DNA of 64,000 nt from Synechococcus sp. Cruz-7E5. Its GTDB lineage: Bacteria; Cyanobacteriota; Cyanobacteriia; PCC-6307; Cyanobiaceae. Below, piece by piece: positions 7,420 through 17,234 of this stretch. Numbering within the stretch: position 1 is the stretch's first letter; the number at the start of each line of letters is the position of its first letter. The notes under the pieces were generated by a model that had not been told where the DNA came from, did no database searches, and saw only the letters and a list, made by a program, of their open reading frames with translations. Position numbers and translations under genes: made by a program. Where the stretch lies: the NCBI RefSeq assembly GCF_024345995.1, contig NZ_JAGQCE010000005.1, forward strand, positions 124,001 through 188,000. The letters are read 5' to 3'.

Positions 7420-8472
7420 ATGAACGACCACCAGCTCGGAGCCGCCCTCAGGCAGCAGGTGCTCAGCGACCTCCAGCGCGGCCGCGGCGCCGAGGGCCGT
7501 CGTTTACAGGCGCTGGCCGGAGACCTCTGCGGCGAGGAGCAGATCAAGCTGCTGCCGGCCCTGCGCCATCTGGTGCTCTCAGCCGCCTTCGCCAGTGCGG
7601 CCAGCCAGAGCCCGCCCCTCTCCGATTCGCGGCTGCTGCCCAGGCTGATGCAGGAACTGGAGGAGGTGTTCAACCCAGCCATCTGCCAGCGCATGCAGAG
7701 CGTGGTGGGGGGACTGATCGGCCTGCCGCCCAAGGACGTCTCAAGCTCAGGCTCAAACTCAGCCCCAGCAGCAGCCCCAGCAGCGGCAGCAGAAGGAGCA
7801 ATGCCAAAGGCGGCGGCACGGATTCAGCCAGCGCGCAGATCTGCAGTGCCAGCTCCTGTGACTCCCCTCCAGCCTCCTGCCACTCAACCCCTGCAGGCTC
7901 CGGCCAGGCGAGGCGGGGGCAGCAATGCCGTGCTCGGTGTTCTCGCCTTCCTCACCGGCGGCCTGGCGGTAGCCCTTGTGGGCGCCGTGGTGCTGCTTCA
8001 GAAGTCCCCGCCCAGCAGGGTGGAAAGCCCCTCCACCCCCAGGCCCAGATCGGAATCACCAACGACCGCTGAGAAACCCGCCACACCACCCCAGGAACCG
8101 AGCCTGCCGGAACCGGAGCCAATCACCGCGCCACAGCCGCCGCCGGCCAACACCGACCAGGCGATCGCCAGCGTTCAGGGCCTCTATGCCGCTCTCAGCG
8201 GCAAGACCTACGACCAGGCCCGCCGCTTCTTCGGGGGAGCTGCGGCCGATCAGTTCGATCCCGCCTTCTTCGACCAGTTCGAGCAGGTGAGCGTGTCCGA
8301 TCTGCAGGAAACCAGCCAGGACGGCTCAACCGTCACCCTCCAGGGACTGGTGACCTTCGTCTACCCCGATGGCAGCGTCCAGACCGAGAGCCGCCGTTTC
8401 AGCGTCGACACCGCCACCACTCCCGCCCTCATCACCGCAAGCGACTTCGCGGGGGTGGTCAAGCCCCGCTAG
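7420..8472 (+). CDS. Single-span membrane protein of unknown function at the end of the kinase/phosphatase operon
   Basis: Unrecognised 350-aa protein. Residues 1-110 form a soluble, helical-looking domain containing [19 protein letters not shown]. Residues ~110-165 are a Ser/Ala/Pro linker, ~168-192 a membrane helix (VLGVLAFLTGGLAVALVGAV), and ~195-245 a Pro-rich stretch. The last ~100 residues (AIASVQGLYAALSGKTYDQA onward) form a compact domain that resembles an NTF2-like fold in its pattern of helices and then strands; this is an inference without a search. It follows the phosphatase by 12 bp, so it is probably the last gene of the operon. Such an N-in, C-out layout could carry a phospho-signal across the membrane. 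Confidence 0.75.
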   Translation: MNDHQLGAALRQQVLSDLQRGRGAEGRRLQALAGDLCGEEQIKLLPALRHLVLSAAFASAASQSPPLSDSRLLPRLMQELEEVFNPAICQRMQSVVGGLIGLPPKDVSSSGSNSAPAAAPAAAAEGAMPKAAARIQPARRSAVPAPVTPLQPPATQPLQAPARRGGGSNAVLGVLAFLTGGLAVALVGAVVLLQKSPPSRVESPSTPRPRSESPTTAEKPATPPQEPSLPEPEPITAPQPPPANTDQAIASVQGLYAALSGKTYDQARRFFGGAAADQFDPAFFDQFEQVSVSDLQETSQDGSTVTLQGLVTFVYPDGSVQTESRRFSVDTATTPALITASDFAGVVKPR

Positions 8473-8522
8473 TTGTGGTCCCACAACAGATTGTCGATGC
8501 CGGCAGCTGGGACGCCAGGCAC

Positions 8523-8545
8523 AAAAAAACGCCCCATGCGGGGCG
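8523..8545 (-). terminator. Intrinsic terminator of the PSRP-3 gene
   Basis: On the minus strand a six-base-pair GC stem (CGCCCC/GGGGCG, loop GCAT) is followed directly by seven T residues. It lies 39 bp beyond the stop of the PSRP-3 gene. The plus strand has no T-run after the stem, so it does not look bidirectional. Confidence 0.85.
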
Positions 8546-8583
8546 CCCTGCTGATGGAACACTCAGTCCATCTGTGATACCGA

Positions 8584-9908
<1,325 letters not shown>

Positions 9909-9937
<29 letters not shown>

Positions 9938-11228
9938 GGGCGGCGGCGGTGAGCACCTCATGGCCCACTTCGGTCACGGCCACATCGTCTTCGATGCGGA
10001 TGCCGATTCCCTTCCAGCGCTCTTCGATCTGAGGCTGGCCTTCCGGCACTGCCAGGCGGTCGCTCACGTAGAGCCCGGGCTCCACCGTGAGGACCATGCC
10101 CGGCTCGAGCGGCTGGGGATGTTCCCCGAGGCGGTAGGCGCCAACGTCGTGGACATCGAGGCCCAGCCAGTGGCCGGTCCGGTGCATGTAGAGATGACGG
10201 TAAGAGCCCTGCTCGATCAGCTCGTCGATCGACCCGCTGAGCAGCCCGAGCTCCCGTAAGCCCTCCACCAGCACCCGCAGGGCCGCGCCGTGGACCTGCT
10301 CGGCGTCGGCGCCAGGAGCCACGGTGGCGATCGCCGCCAGCTGGGCCTCGAGCACCAGCTCGTAAAGGGCTCGCTGTTCGCCGCTGAAGCGGCCGCTGAC
10401 CGGGAAGGTGCGGGTGATGTCGCCGTTGTAGTAGTCCGACACGCTGCAGCCGGCGTCGATCAGCAGCAGGTCACCATCCCGCAGCAGGGCATCGTTGCGG
10501 GTGTAGTGCAGCACGCAGGCGTTGTCGCCGCCGGCCACGATCGAGCCATAGGCCGGACCGCGGGCGCCCTGCTCGAGGAAATGCTGCTCGATCACCGCCT
10601 GGATCTGGCGCTCGCTCAGCCCCGGACGGGCCACCTCCCGGGCGCGTTCATGGGCTTCGGCTGAGATCCGCGCGGCCTCCCGCAGCCGATCCATTTCGGC
10701 CGGGCTCTTGCGCAGGCGCATGTCCTGCAGGATCGGGCAAGGAGCCACCAGTCCCAGTGCCGCCCGTCCCGTGCGCGGCGCACGATCGAGTTGCTGGCCC
10801 CAGGCCTGCAGCACCAGGGGCTCCACGGTGGCGTCGCGGCCCACGCGGAAGGCGATCCCTTCAGCGCCCTGGAGGTAGTCGGAGAGGCGGGAGGCCAGCT
10901 CGGCGCGGGGGTGGGCCAGATCGGCACCGAAGTGCTCCACCGCCCCCTCGCAGCCCCAGCGGAAGCCATTCCACACTTCGGCGGAGGGATCCCTGGGCTC
11001 TACGAACAGCACGAAGGGGTTGTCGCTCTGGTGGGGCAGGAAGAGGGCGACGGCCCCCGGCTCATCGAAGCCGGTGAGGTACCAGAAGTCGCTCTGCTGG
11101 CGGAAGGGGTACTCCACATCGGCGTGGTGACGCACAAGCGCTGCCGCCGGAATCACGGCCGCCGCACCCCCCAGGGCCTCCAGGAAACGCACACGACGCT
11201 GGTGGAACTCGGTCTGGGGGATCACCAT
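9909..11228 (-). CDS. pepP: Xaa-Pro aminopeptidase (aminopeptidase P)
   Basis: A 439-aa M24B metallopeptidase that removes N-terminal residues preceding proline. The N-terminal domain contains YPFRQQSDFWYLTGFDEPGA, typical of PepP. The C-terminal pita-bread domain shows the metal ligands: two Asp in LLIDAGCSVSDYYNGDIT, His in HRTGHWLGLDVHD, and Glu in LTVEPGLY and GIRIEDDV. The ATG at 11228 was chosen because the longer open frame upstream is antisense to the CNNM gene and is Gln/His-rich. It is divergent from the CNNM gene with an 84-bp gap. Cytoplasmic, no signal peptide. Confidence 0.95.
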
Positions 11229-11312
11229 GGAGTCAACGCCTCTAGCGAGAAGATGGCATAACCCATTGAATGAACGTGCTCCCATGCCGCGATCGGCCGC
11301 GACGACACCCCG

Positions 11313-12326
11313 ATGAATGAGATTCTGGGTCTGGCGGCCTTGGTGGTGGTCATCCTGATCGGCTCGGCCCTGTGCTCCGGAGTGGAGGCGGCCCTGCTCA
11401 CGGTCAACCCCCTGCGCGTGCACGAACTGGCCAGTCGGCCGAGGCGAGTGCGGGGGGCCAGGGCATTGCTGGCCCTGAAGAACCGCATGGGCCGCGCCCT
11501 GGCCGTGCTGGTGATCCTCAACAACGGCTTCAACATCTTCGGCAGCCTGATGCTGGGCAGCTATGCCGGCTGGGTGTTCTCCAAGCTCGGCGTCGACAGG
11601 GTGGCCCTCCCCCTCTTCTCCGTGGGGCTGACGGTGCTGGTGATCATGCTCGGGGAGATCCTTCCCAAGGCCGTGGGCAGCCGCCTGGCGCTGCCGGTGT
11701 CGCTGGCGAGTGCCGCGCCGGTGAGCATGCTGCTGCGGCTGATGCTGCCTCTGGTGATCCTGCTGGAGCGGATCATGCCGGCGATCACCGCCGAGAGCGA
11801 ACTCACCACCGACGAAGAGGAGATCCGCCTCCTGGCCCGCCTCGGGTCCCAGAAAGGCCAGATCGAAGCCGACGAGGCGGCGATGATCGCCAAGGTGTTT
11901 CAGCTCAACGACCTCACCGCCCGGGATCTGATGGTGCCGCGGGTGGCGGCACCGACGGTGTCGGGCCATGCCCCCCTGGAGAGCGTGCGCGATCTGCTGC
12001 TCACCAACAGCGCTGGCTGGTGGGTGGTGCTCGGTGAAGAGGTGGATGAGGTGCTTGGGGTGGCCAGCCGCGAGAGCCTGCTGGTGGCCCTGGTGGAAGG
12101 CCGCGGCCTCGACAGCGCCCTCAGCCTCACCGAACCGGTGGAGTTCGTGCCTGAAATGATCCGCGCCGATCGGCTGCTCACCGCTTTCCGCCGCAGCAGC
12201 CATTCGGTGCGGGTGGTGGTGGATGAATTCGGGGGGTTCGTGGGCGTGATCGGTGCCGACGCCGTGCTGGCGGTGCTGGCGGGCTGGTGGCGACGTCCCC
12301 AACCCGTCGGGGAGGCTCAGGGATGA
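11313..12326 (+). CDS. CNNM/CorC-type DUF21-CBS membrane protein (hemolysin-like)
   Basis: A 337-aa protein with a DUF21 transmembrane domain (about residues 1-165; helices near 3-22, 60-80, 90-112 and 125-145) and a pair of CBS domains (about 200-330). Diagnostic sequences are ALCSGVEAALLTVNPLRV at the first helix, LGEILPKAVGSRLA, and ARDLMVPR at the start of the CBS region. Family members act in Mg2+/Co2+ transport or efflux, or in membrane ion homeostasis. The substrate here is not determinable. The C-terminal CorC_HlyC domain seen in some members is absent. Its stop overlaps the next gene's start as ATGA, so it is coupled to the GTPase gene. Confidence 0.9.
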   Translation: MNEILGLAALVVVILIGSALCSGVEAALLTVNPLRVHELASRPRRVRGARALLALKNRMGRALAVLVILNNGFNIFGSLMLGSYAGWVFSKLGVDRVALPLFSVGLTVLVIMLGEILPKAVGSRLALPVSLASAAPVSMLLRLMLPLVILLERIMPAITAESELTTDEEEIRLLARLGSQKGQIEADEAAMIAKVFQLNDLTARDLMVPRVAAPTVSGHAPLESVRDLLLTNSAGWWVVLGEEVDEVLGVASRESLLVALVEGRGLDSALSLTEPVEFVPEMIRADRLLTAFRRSSHSVRVVVDEFGGFVGVIGADAVLAVLAGWWRRPQPVGEAQG

Positions 12327-13651
12327 CAGCAACGGCCATGGCTCCGCCGCCGCTCCTCGAGCGCTGTGAGCAGCTGCTGCTGCGCTGGCGCGGCCAACTG
12401 TCTCTGAGCGCCCGGGAGCGCACCAGCCTGGGGCCGGAACTGGCCGCCTTTGATCGCCAGCTGGAGCGGCTGCGTCACCGGGAAGCGCATGTGGCCGTTC
12501 TCGGCCGGGTGGGAGTGGGCAAATCGAGCCTGCTCAATGCCCTGCTGGGGGAGCCCCGTTTCGCCACCGATCTGGCCCATGGCTCCACGAGAGCGCAGCA
12601 GCGGCAACTCTGGTCCGGGGCCATGGCCGGGCTGCTGCAGGTGCAGCTGGTGGATACACCTGGCATCGATGAGGTGGCAGCAGCAGCCCGGCAACGCCTG
12701 GCCGCCCGGGTGGCCCTGGGGGCTGATCTGGTGCTGGTTGTGCTCGACGGCGACCTCAGCCGGGTGGAAGCCGACGCGGTGCAGCTGCTGCTGAGCTCGG
12801 GCAAACCCCTGCTGCTGGTGGTGAACCGAATCGACGGCTGGCCCGAGGGGGAGCGAAAAGCCCTGCTGGCCAGCATCCGCAGCCGGCTTCCCGCAGCCGC
12901 CCGTGAGCTGGAGCTGGTGACCGTTGCCGCGGCGCCCCGGGGCGGGGTGCTGCGCCCCGATGGCAGGGTGCGCAGCGAGCGGCTGCCGCCGCAGGTGGAG
13001 CCCCTGCGCACGAGGCTCAGAGGACTGCTCAAGGCCCATGGGGAGCTGCTGCTGGCCCTCAATGCCCTGGCGGCCGGAGATCGCTTCAACCAGCGTCTCT
13101 CGCACTGGCGACTGCACCAGCACCGCCGCCAGGCCCAGACGTTGATCGGACGTTTCGCAGCCCTCAAGGCCACGGGCGTGGCCGCCAACCCGCTGATTCT
13201 TCTGGACCTGGCCGGTGGGCTGGCCCTGGACACGGCCTTGGTACTGCAGCTCTGCGAGCTCTACGGGCTGCCGCTGAGTGGTCCCCAGGCCAGGGCACTT
13301 CTGGGCCGTCTCTCCAGCCACAGCGCCTTGCTGGGGGGCGCCCAGCTGGCCCTGCAACTGCTGCTTGGAGCCGTGCGCCAACTGCTGCTGCTGGCGGCGC
13401 CGGCCACCGCCGGGCTGTCCCTGGCTCCGGCGGCACCGGTGGCCCTGGCCCAGGCGGCCCTGGCCATCCAGACCACACGCCAGACAGGGAAGCTGGCCGC
13501 CGCCGCCCTGTTGAACGGGGCCCAGCGCGGCCGGGCCCGCCCCGGGGCTCTGCTGCGCCGCCTGGGACGCCATGACCCCCAGGCGCGTCTATGGCTGCAG
13601 CAGTGGCAGCTGGAAGGCCGGGAGGCGGTGAATGCCAGCCTGCTGCCGTGA
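12323..13651 (+). CDS. Era-like GTPase with C-terminal DUF697-type membrane region
   Basis: A 442-aa GTP-binding protein. G1 P-loop GRVGVGKSSLLNALLG at about residues 62-77, G3 VDTPGIDE, and G4 VVNRIDGW, where Arg replaces the usual Lys of NKxD. The C-terminal ~200 residues contain helical, hydrophobic repeats (LLDLAGGLALDTALVLQLCE and LALQLLLGAVRQLLLLAA) like the DUF697 region that associates with membranes. The ATG overlaps the stop of the CNNM gene; the GTG of nadD overlaps its own stop, so the genes are translationally chained. The role is unknown; cyanobacterial homologues are widespread. Confidence 0.88.
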   Translation: MTATAMAPPPLLERCEQLLLRWRGQLSLSARERTSLGPELAAFDRQLERLRHREAHVAVLGRVGVGKSSLLNALLGEPRFATDLAHGSTRAQQRQLWSGAMAGLLQVQLVDTPGIDEVAAAARQRLAARVALGADLVLVVLDGDLSRVEADAVQLLLSSGKPLLLVVNRIDGWPEGERKALLASIRSRLPAAARELELVTVAAAPRGGVLRPDGRVRSERLPPQVEPLRTRLRGLLKAHGELLLALNALAAGDRFNQRLSHWRLHQHRRQAQTLIGRFAALKATGVAANPLILLDLAGGLALDTALVLQLCELYGLPLSGPQARALLGRLSSHSALLGGAQLALQLLLGAVRQLLLLAAPATAGLSLAPAAPVALAQAALAIQTTRQTGKLAAAALLNGAQRGRARPGALLRRLGRHDPQARLWLQQWQLEGREAVNASLLP

Positions 13652-14262
13652 GTGAATCAGCCGGCCAGCCGGCATTGGTGGCCCTGTTCGGTACCAGCGC
13701 CGATCCACCGACCCTCGGCCACCGCACCCTGCTGGCGGGGCTCATCCGGCACTACCCCCTGGTGAGGACCTGGGCCAGCGACAACCCCTTCAAGACCCAT
13801 GGGGCACCCCTGGCCGTGCGGGCGGCCCTGCTGGAGGCTGTGGTGGAGAGCCTGGAGAGTCCCAGGCTGCGCCTCGACCAGAGCCTGAGCAGCCCCAGGG
13901 CCCTGGACACCTTGAAGCGGGCGGCGCAACAGTGGCCCGATGCGGAGCTGGTGTTCGTGGTGGGCAGCGACCTGCTTCCCCAGATCCAACGCTGGTACGC
14001 GGCGGATGAGATCCTGCACCGTTGCCGTCTGGCGGTGGTGCCGAGGCTGGGCTGGCCGCTCGACTCCCTGCAGATCGAGCAGCTGAACCACCGGGGTGGC
14101 CGGGTGGAGGTGCTGCCCCTGGAGATCCCGGCCACAGCCAGCTCCGCTATCCGTCGCCACCCCGACCCGCAACTGGTGCCACCAGAGCTCTGGCCAGTGT
14201 TGCTGGAGCAGAATCTCTATGGTCTGCGCACCTGCCAGGCCAGCCGTCCTCCCCTGCGCTGA
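13648..14262 (+). CDS. nadD: Nicotinate-nucleotide adenylyltransferase
   Basis: A 204-aa nucleotidyltransferase that adenylates nicotinate mononucleotide to deamido-NAD. Motifs: FGTSADPPTLGHRTLL near the N terminus (the GH of the (H/T)xGH motif), VFVVGSDLLPQIQRWY in the middle, and ATASSAIRR near the C terminus, equivalent to the ISSTxIR motif. It starts at GTG, overlapping the GTPase stop (GTGA), and its stop overlaps the ATG of nadE. Placing nadD directly before nadE joins the last two steps of NAD synthesis. Confidence 0.93.
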   Translation: MSESAGQPALVALFGTSADPPTLGHRTLLAGLIRHYPLVRTWASDNPFKTHGAPLAVRAALLEAVVESLESPRLRLDQSLSSPRALDTLKRAAQQWPDAELVFVVGSDLLPQIQRWYAADEILHRCRLAVVPRLGWPLDSLQIEQLNHRGGRVEVLPLEIPATASSAIRRHPDPQLVPPELWPVLLEQNLYGLRTCQASRPPLR

Positions 14263-16001
14263 TGCGTCTTGCCCTGGCTCAGATCAATCCCCTCGTGGGG
14301 GATCTGCGCGGCAACTCCGCCCAGCTGCTGGAGCACAGCCAGCGAGCCGCGGCTGCGGGCGCCGATCTGGTGATCACCCCCGAGCTCTCGCTCTGGGGTT
14401 ACCCCCCGCGAGACCTGCTTCTGCGCCCCTCCCTGCTGCAGGAGCAAGGGCGGGTGCTCGAGGCCCTCGCTGCCGAGCTGCCGCCGGAGCTCGGCCTGCT
14501 GCTGGGGCTGGTGGATCCGATTGCCGGTCGCGAGCTGCCGGGGTTGCACAACGCCGTTGCCCTGGTGCAGCGGGGCAGCTGGCGGATGGTGGCGCGCAAG
14601 CGGCTGCTGCCCAGCTACGACGTCTTCGATGAACGGCGCTACTTCCAGCCCGGTGATCAGGCCTGCCTGCTGGAGTGGCCTGGGGCAGGGCGGGTCTGGC
14701 GCCTGGGGCTCACCATCTGCGAAGACCTCTGGGTGGAGGAGCGGGTGCAGGGGCACCGGCTGGCAGGCGCCGACCCGATCGCGGAGCTGGCGTCCCAGCG
14801 CCCCGATCTGCTGCTGAACCTCTCCGCCTCCCCCTTCGCCCAGGGCAAACCGGAGCTGCGTCTGCAGCTGGCGGCAGCGGCAGCAGCCCGGCTGGGCTGT
14901 CCGGTGGTCTACGTGAACCAGGTGGGGGGCAACGACGAACTGGTCTTCGACGGGGGCAGCTTCGTGATCGATCCCCAGGCCCGGGTGCTGCGCCAGCTGC
15001 CCTGCGCCCAGGTGGCCCTCGACCTCTGGGAGCCCGCACCCCGGGAAACAGCCCCAGCGACCCCAGCCTCCACCGCGCCGCCACCTCTGCCACTGCCGCT
15101 TCTGCCACTGCCGGCGCCCATGGAGCAGCTGTTCCGGGTGCTGGTGCTGGGGGTTCACGACTATGCCCGCAAATGCGGCTTCCAGCAGGTGGTGCTGGGT
15201 TTGAGCGGCGGCATCGATTCGGCCCTCGTGGCCGTGATCGCCGCAGCGGCCCTCGGGCCCGGGCAGGTGCAGGCCATGCTGATGCCCTCCCCGTACAGCT
15301 CGGCTGGGTCGCGCCTCGATGCGATCGCCCTTGCCGACCGGCTGGGACTCCCCCATCAGACCGTGGCAATCGAGTCCTTGATGGGGGCCTTCAACCACAG
15401 CCTGGAGCCAGTTCTGGGAGGTGCTCCCCAGGGGCTGACCGCCGAGAACCTGCAGTCACGCATCCGCGGCACACTGCTGATGGCGGTAGCCAACCAACAG
15501 GGCCGCTTGCTGCTCTCCACCGGCAACAAGTCGGAGCTGGCGGTGGGCTACTGCACCCTGTACGGGGACATGAACGGCGGGCTCTCAGTGATCGGCGATC
15601 TCTACAAGACCACCGTGTTCCGGCTCTGCCACTGGCTCGACAGTGATGCCGCAGCCGATTGCCGACAGGCCCTGGGCCTCCCAGGCAGCGGCGAGCTGAT
15701 CGGCGCCGTCATCCGCACCAAGCCCCCCAGCGCCGAACTGCGGCCCGACCAACTCGACACCGATTCCCTGCCCGACTACGACCAGCTCGATCCACTGCTC
15801 AGGTCCTACATCGAGGAGCTGCGCTCGCCGGAGGAGCTGATTGCCGAAGGACACGTCGATGGGGAGCTGGCACGTCGGGTGTACCGGTTGCTGCGCACGG
15901 CCGAATTCAAACGCCGCCAAGCGGCTCCCCTGCTCAAGGTGAGTGGCCGGGCCTTCGGCGGGGGCTGGCGCATGCCCATCGCCGCCGGACCGCTGACCTG
16001 A
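14262..16001 (+). CDS. nadE: Glutamine-dependent NAD+ synthetase
   Basis: A 579-aa two-domain enzyme converting deamido-NAD to NAD with glutamine as nitrogen donor. The N-terminal nitrilase-type glutaminase domain keeps the catalytic triad: Glu41 (ITPELSLWGYPPRD), Lys113 (VARKRLLPSYD) and Cys153 (LTICEDLWVEE). A Pro/Ala linker around residues 262-285 leads to the synthetase domain with the ATP-pyrophosphatase P-loop LGLSGGIDSALVAV (about 312-325), and LLSTGNKSELAVGY and LYGDMNGG follow. The ATG overlaps the nadD stop. Full length for the cyanobacterial family. Confidence 0.95.
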   Translation: MRLALAQINPLVGDLRGNSAQLLEHSQRAAAAGADLVITPELSLWGYPPRDLLLRPSLLQEQGRVLEALAAELPPELGLLLGLVDPIAGRELPGLHNAVALVQRGSWRMVARKRLLPSYDVFDERRYFQPGDQACLLEWPGAGRVWRLGLTICEDLWVEERVQGHRLAGADPIAELASQRPDLLLNLSASPFAQGKPELRLQLAAAAAARLGCPVVYVNQVGGNDELVFDGGSFVIDPQARVLRQLPCAQVALDLWEPAPRETAPATPASTAPPPLPLPLLPLPAPMEQLFRVLVLGVHDYARKCGFQQVVLGLSGGIDSALVAVIAAAALGPGQVQAMLMPSPYSSAGSRLDAIALADRLGLPHQTVAIESLMGAFNHSLEPVLGGAPQGLTAENLQSRIRGTLLMAVANQQGRLLLSTGNKSELAVGYCTLYGDMNGGLSVIGDLYKTTVFRLCHWLDSDAAADCRQALGLPGSGELIGAVIRTKPPSAELRPDQLDTDSLPDYDQLDPLLRSYIEELRSPEELIAEGHVDGELARRVYRLLRTAEFKRRQAAPLLKVSGRAFGGGWRMPIAAGPLT

Positions 16002-16094
16002 AGGACGCTCATCGAAGCGGTCCGTGCCCAATCCATGGCGAAAGCTGGCGATCGGGCGGCCAGCCCGCCAACCTAGAAGGAGCTTCTCAGTGGC

Positions 16095-17234
16095 ATGGCC
16101 AGCATGGGCCCAGCGGCACCGATCGCGAGCATCGGTGTTCCCAGGGAGATCAAACGGGATGAACAGCGGGTGGCACTCAGCCCCGACGGGGTGAGGGAAC
16201 TGGTCTCTCAGGGCCTTGAGGTGCGCGTTGAGGCCGGAGCAGGCCAGGGGGCCGGCATGGAGGACGCCAGCTACGCCGAGGCGGGAGCACGACTGGTGGA
16301 CCGCGAGGAGGCCTGGGGCGCCCATCTGGTGGTGAAGGTGAAGGAACCCCAGCCGGAGGAATTCCCCTTCCTGCGAGGTGATCAGGTGCTGTTCACCTAC
16401 TTACACCTGGCGGCCTACCCCGAGGTGGGCCGGGCCCTGCTGGAAGCAGGCACCACGGGCGTGGCCTATGAAACAGTCCAGCTCGACAACGGCAACCTGC
16501 CGCTGCTGGCGCCGATGAGCGAAATCGCCGGAAGGCTGGCCGCCCAGGTGGGGGCCCATCTGCTCGAGAAACCCCATGGAGGCAGAGGTGTGCTGATGGG
16601 TGGCTGCGCCGGGGTGCGGCCAGCGAGGGTGATCGTGCTCGGGGCCGGCACCGTCGGCTGGCATGCCGCTCGGGTCGCCGCGGCCATGGATGCGGAGGTG
16701 TTCCTTCTGGATCACACCCCCCAGCGCCTGCGGATGCTGGAGCCCCAGCGGATCGGGCGGATGGTGAGCCTGGTGAGCAGCAACAGCCTGATCGAGCGGC
16801 TGGTGCCCAGTGCCGATCTGGTGGTGGGCGCCGTGCTCACCCCCGGCAGCCGGGCCCCCACCCTGGTGGATGAGGGGGTGGTGAAGCGGATGAAGCCCGG
16901 CTCGGTGATCGTCGATGTGGCGATCGATCAGGGGGGCTGCATCGCCACCAGCCGCGAGACGACCCATACCGATCCCGTGGTGACCATCCACGGTGTGCAG
17001 CACTACGCCGTGGGCAACATGCCCGGCGCTGTGCCCTTCACCTCCACGGAAGCCCTGGTCAGTGTCACCCTGCCCTACATCATGGGCATCGCCGGGCGGG
17101 GACTGGTGGAAGCTGTCACCGAGCGGCCTGAGCTGCTCTCCGGCCTCAACACGGTGGATGGGGCGGTCTGCCATCCCGGAGTGGCCAAGGCCCTGGGAAT
17201 GCCGACCCGCCATCCGATGGCCTGTCTGCGCTGA
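16095..17234 (+). CDS. ald: Alanine dehydrogenase
   Basis: A 379-aa NAD-dependent enzyme interconverting L-alanine and pyruvate plus ammonium. The N-terminal motif is IGVPREIKRDEQRVALSP; the catalytic pair corresponds to Lys83 in VVKVKEPQ and His104 in FTYLHLAAYPE (an offset of 8 from the usual Lys75/His96). The Rossmann fold is IVLGAGTVGWHAARVAA, and VIVDVAIDQGG carries the active-site Asp. It is preceded by 93 bp that contain a short GC hairpin and an AGAAGGAG-like ribosome binding site. The 3' end overlaps the convergent DUF3326 gene by 89 bp. Confidence 0.95.
   Translation: MASMGPAAPIASIGVPREIKRDEQRVALSPDGVRELVSQGLEVRVEAGAGQGAGMEDASYAEAGARLVDREEAWGAHLVVKVKEPQPEEFPFLRGDQVLFTYLHLAAYPEVGRALLEAGTTGVAYETVQLDNGNLPLLAPMSEIAGRLAAQVGAHLLEKPHGGRGVLMGGCAGVRPARVIVLGAGTVGWHAARVAAAMDAEVFLLDHTPQRLRMLEPQRIGRMVSLVSSNSLIERLVPSADLVVGAVLTPGSRAPTLVDEGVVKRMKPGSVIVDVAIDQGGCIATSRETTHTDPVVTIHGVQHYAVGNMPGAVPFTSTEALVSVTLPYIMGIAGRGLVEAVTERPELLSGLNTVDGAVCHPGVAKALGMPTRHPMACLR

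Noticed and set aside
11229-12332. Long minus-strand extension of the pepP frame over the CNNM gene
   Set aside because: It is Gln/His/Arg-rich, antisense to a clear DUF21-CBS protein, and PepP has its usual N terminus at 11228.
12317-13573. 418-aa frame antisense to the GTPase
   Set aside because: Gln/Gly-rich artefact of GC-rich DNA; the plus strand has P-loop, DTPG and NRID motifs.
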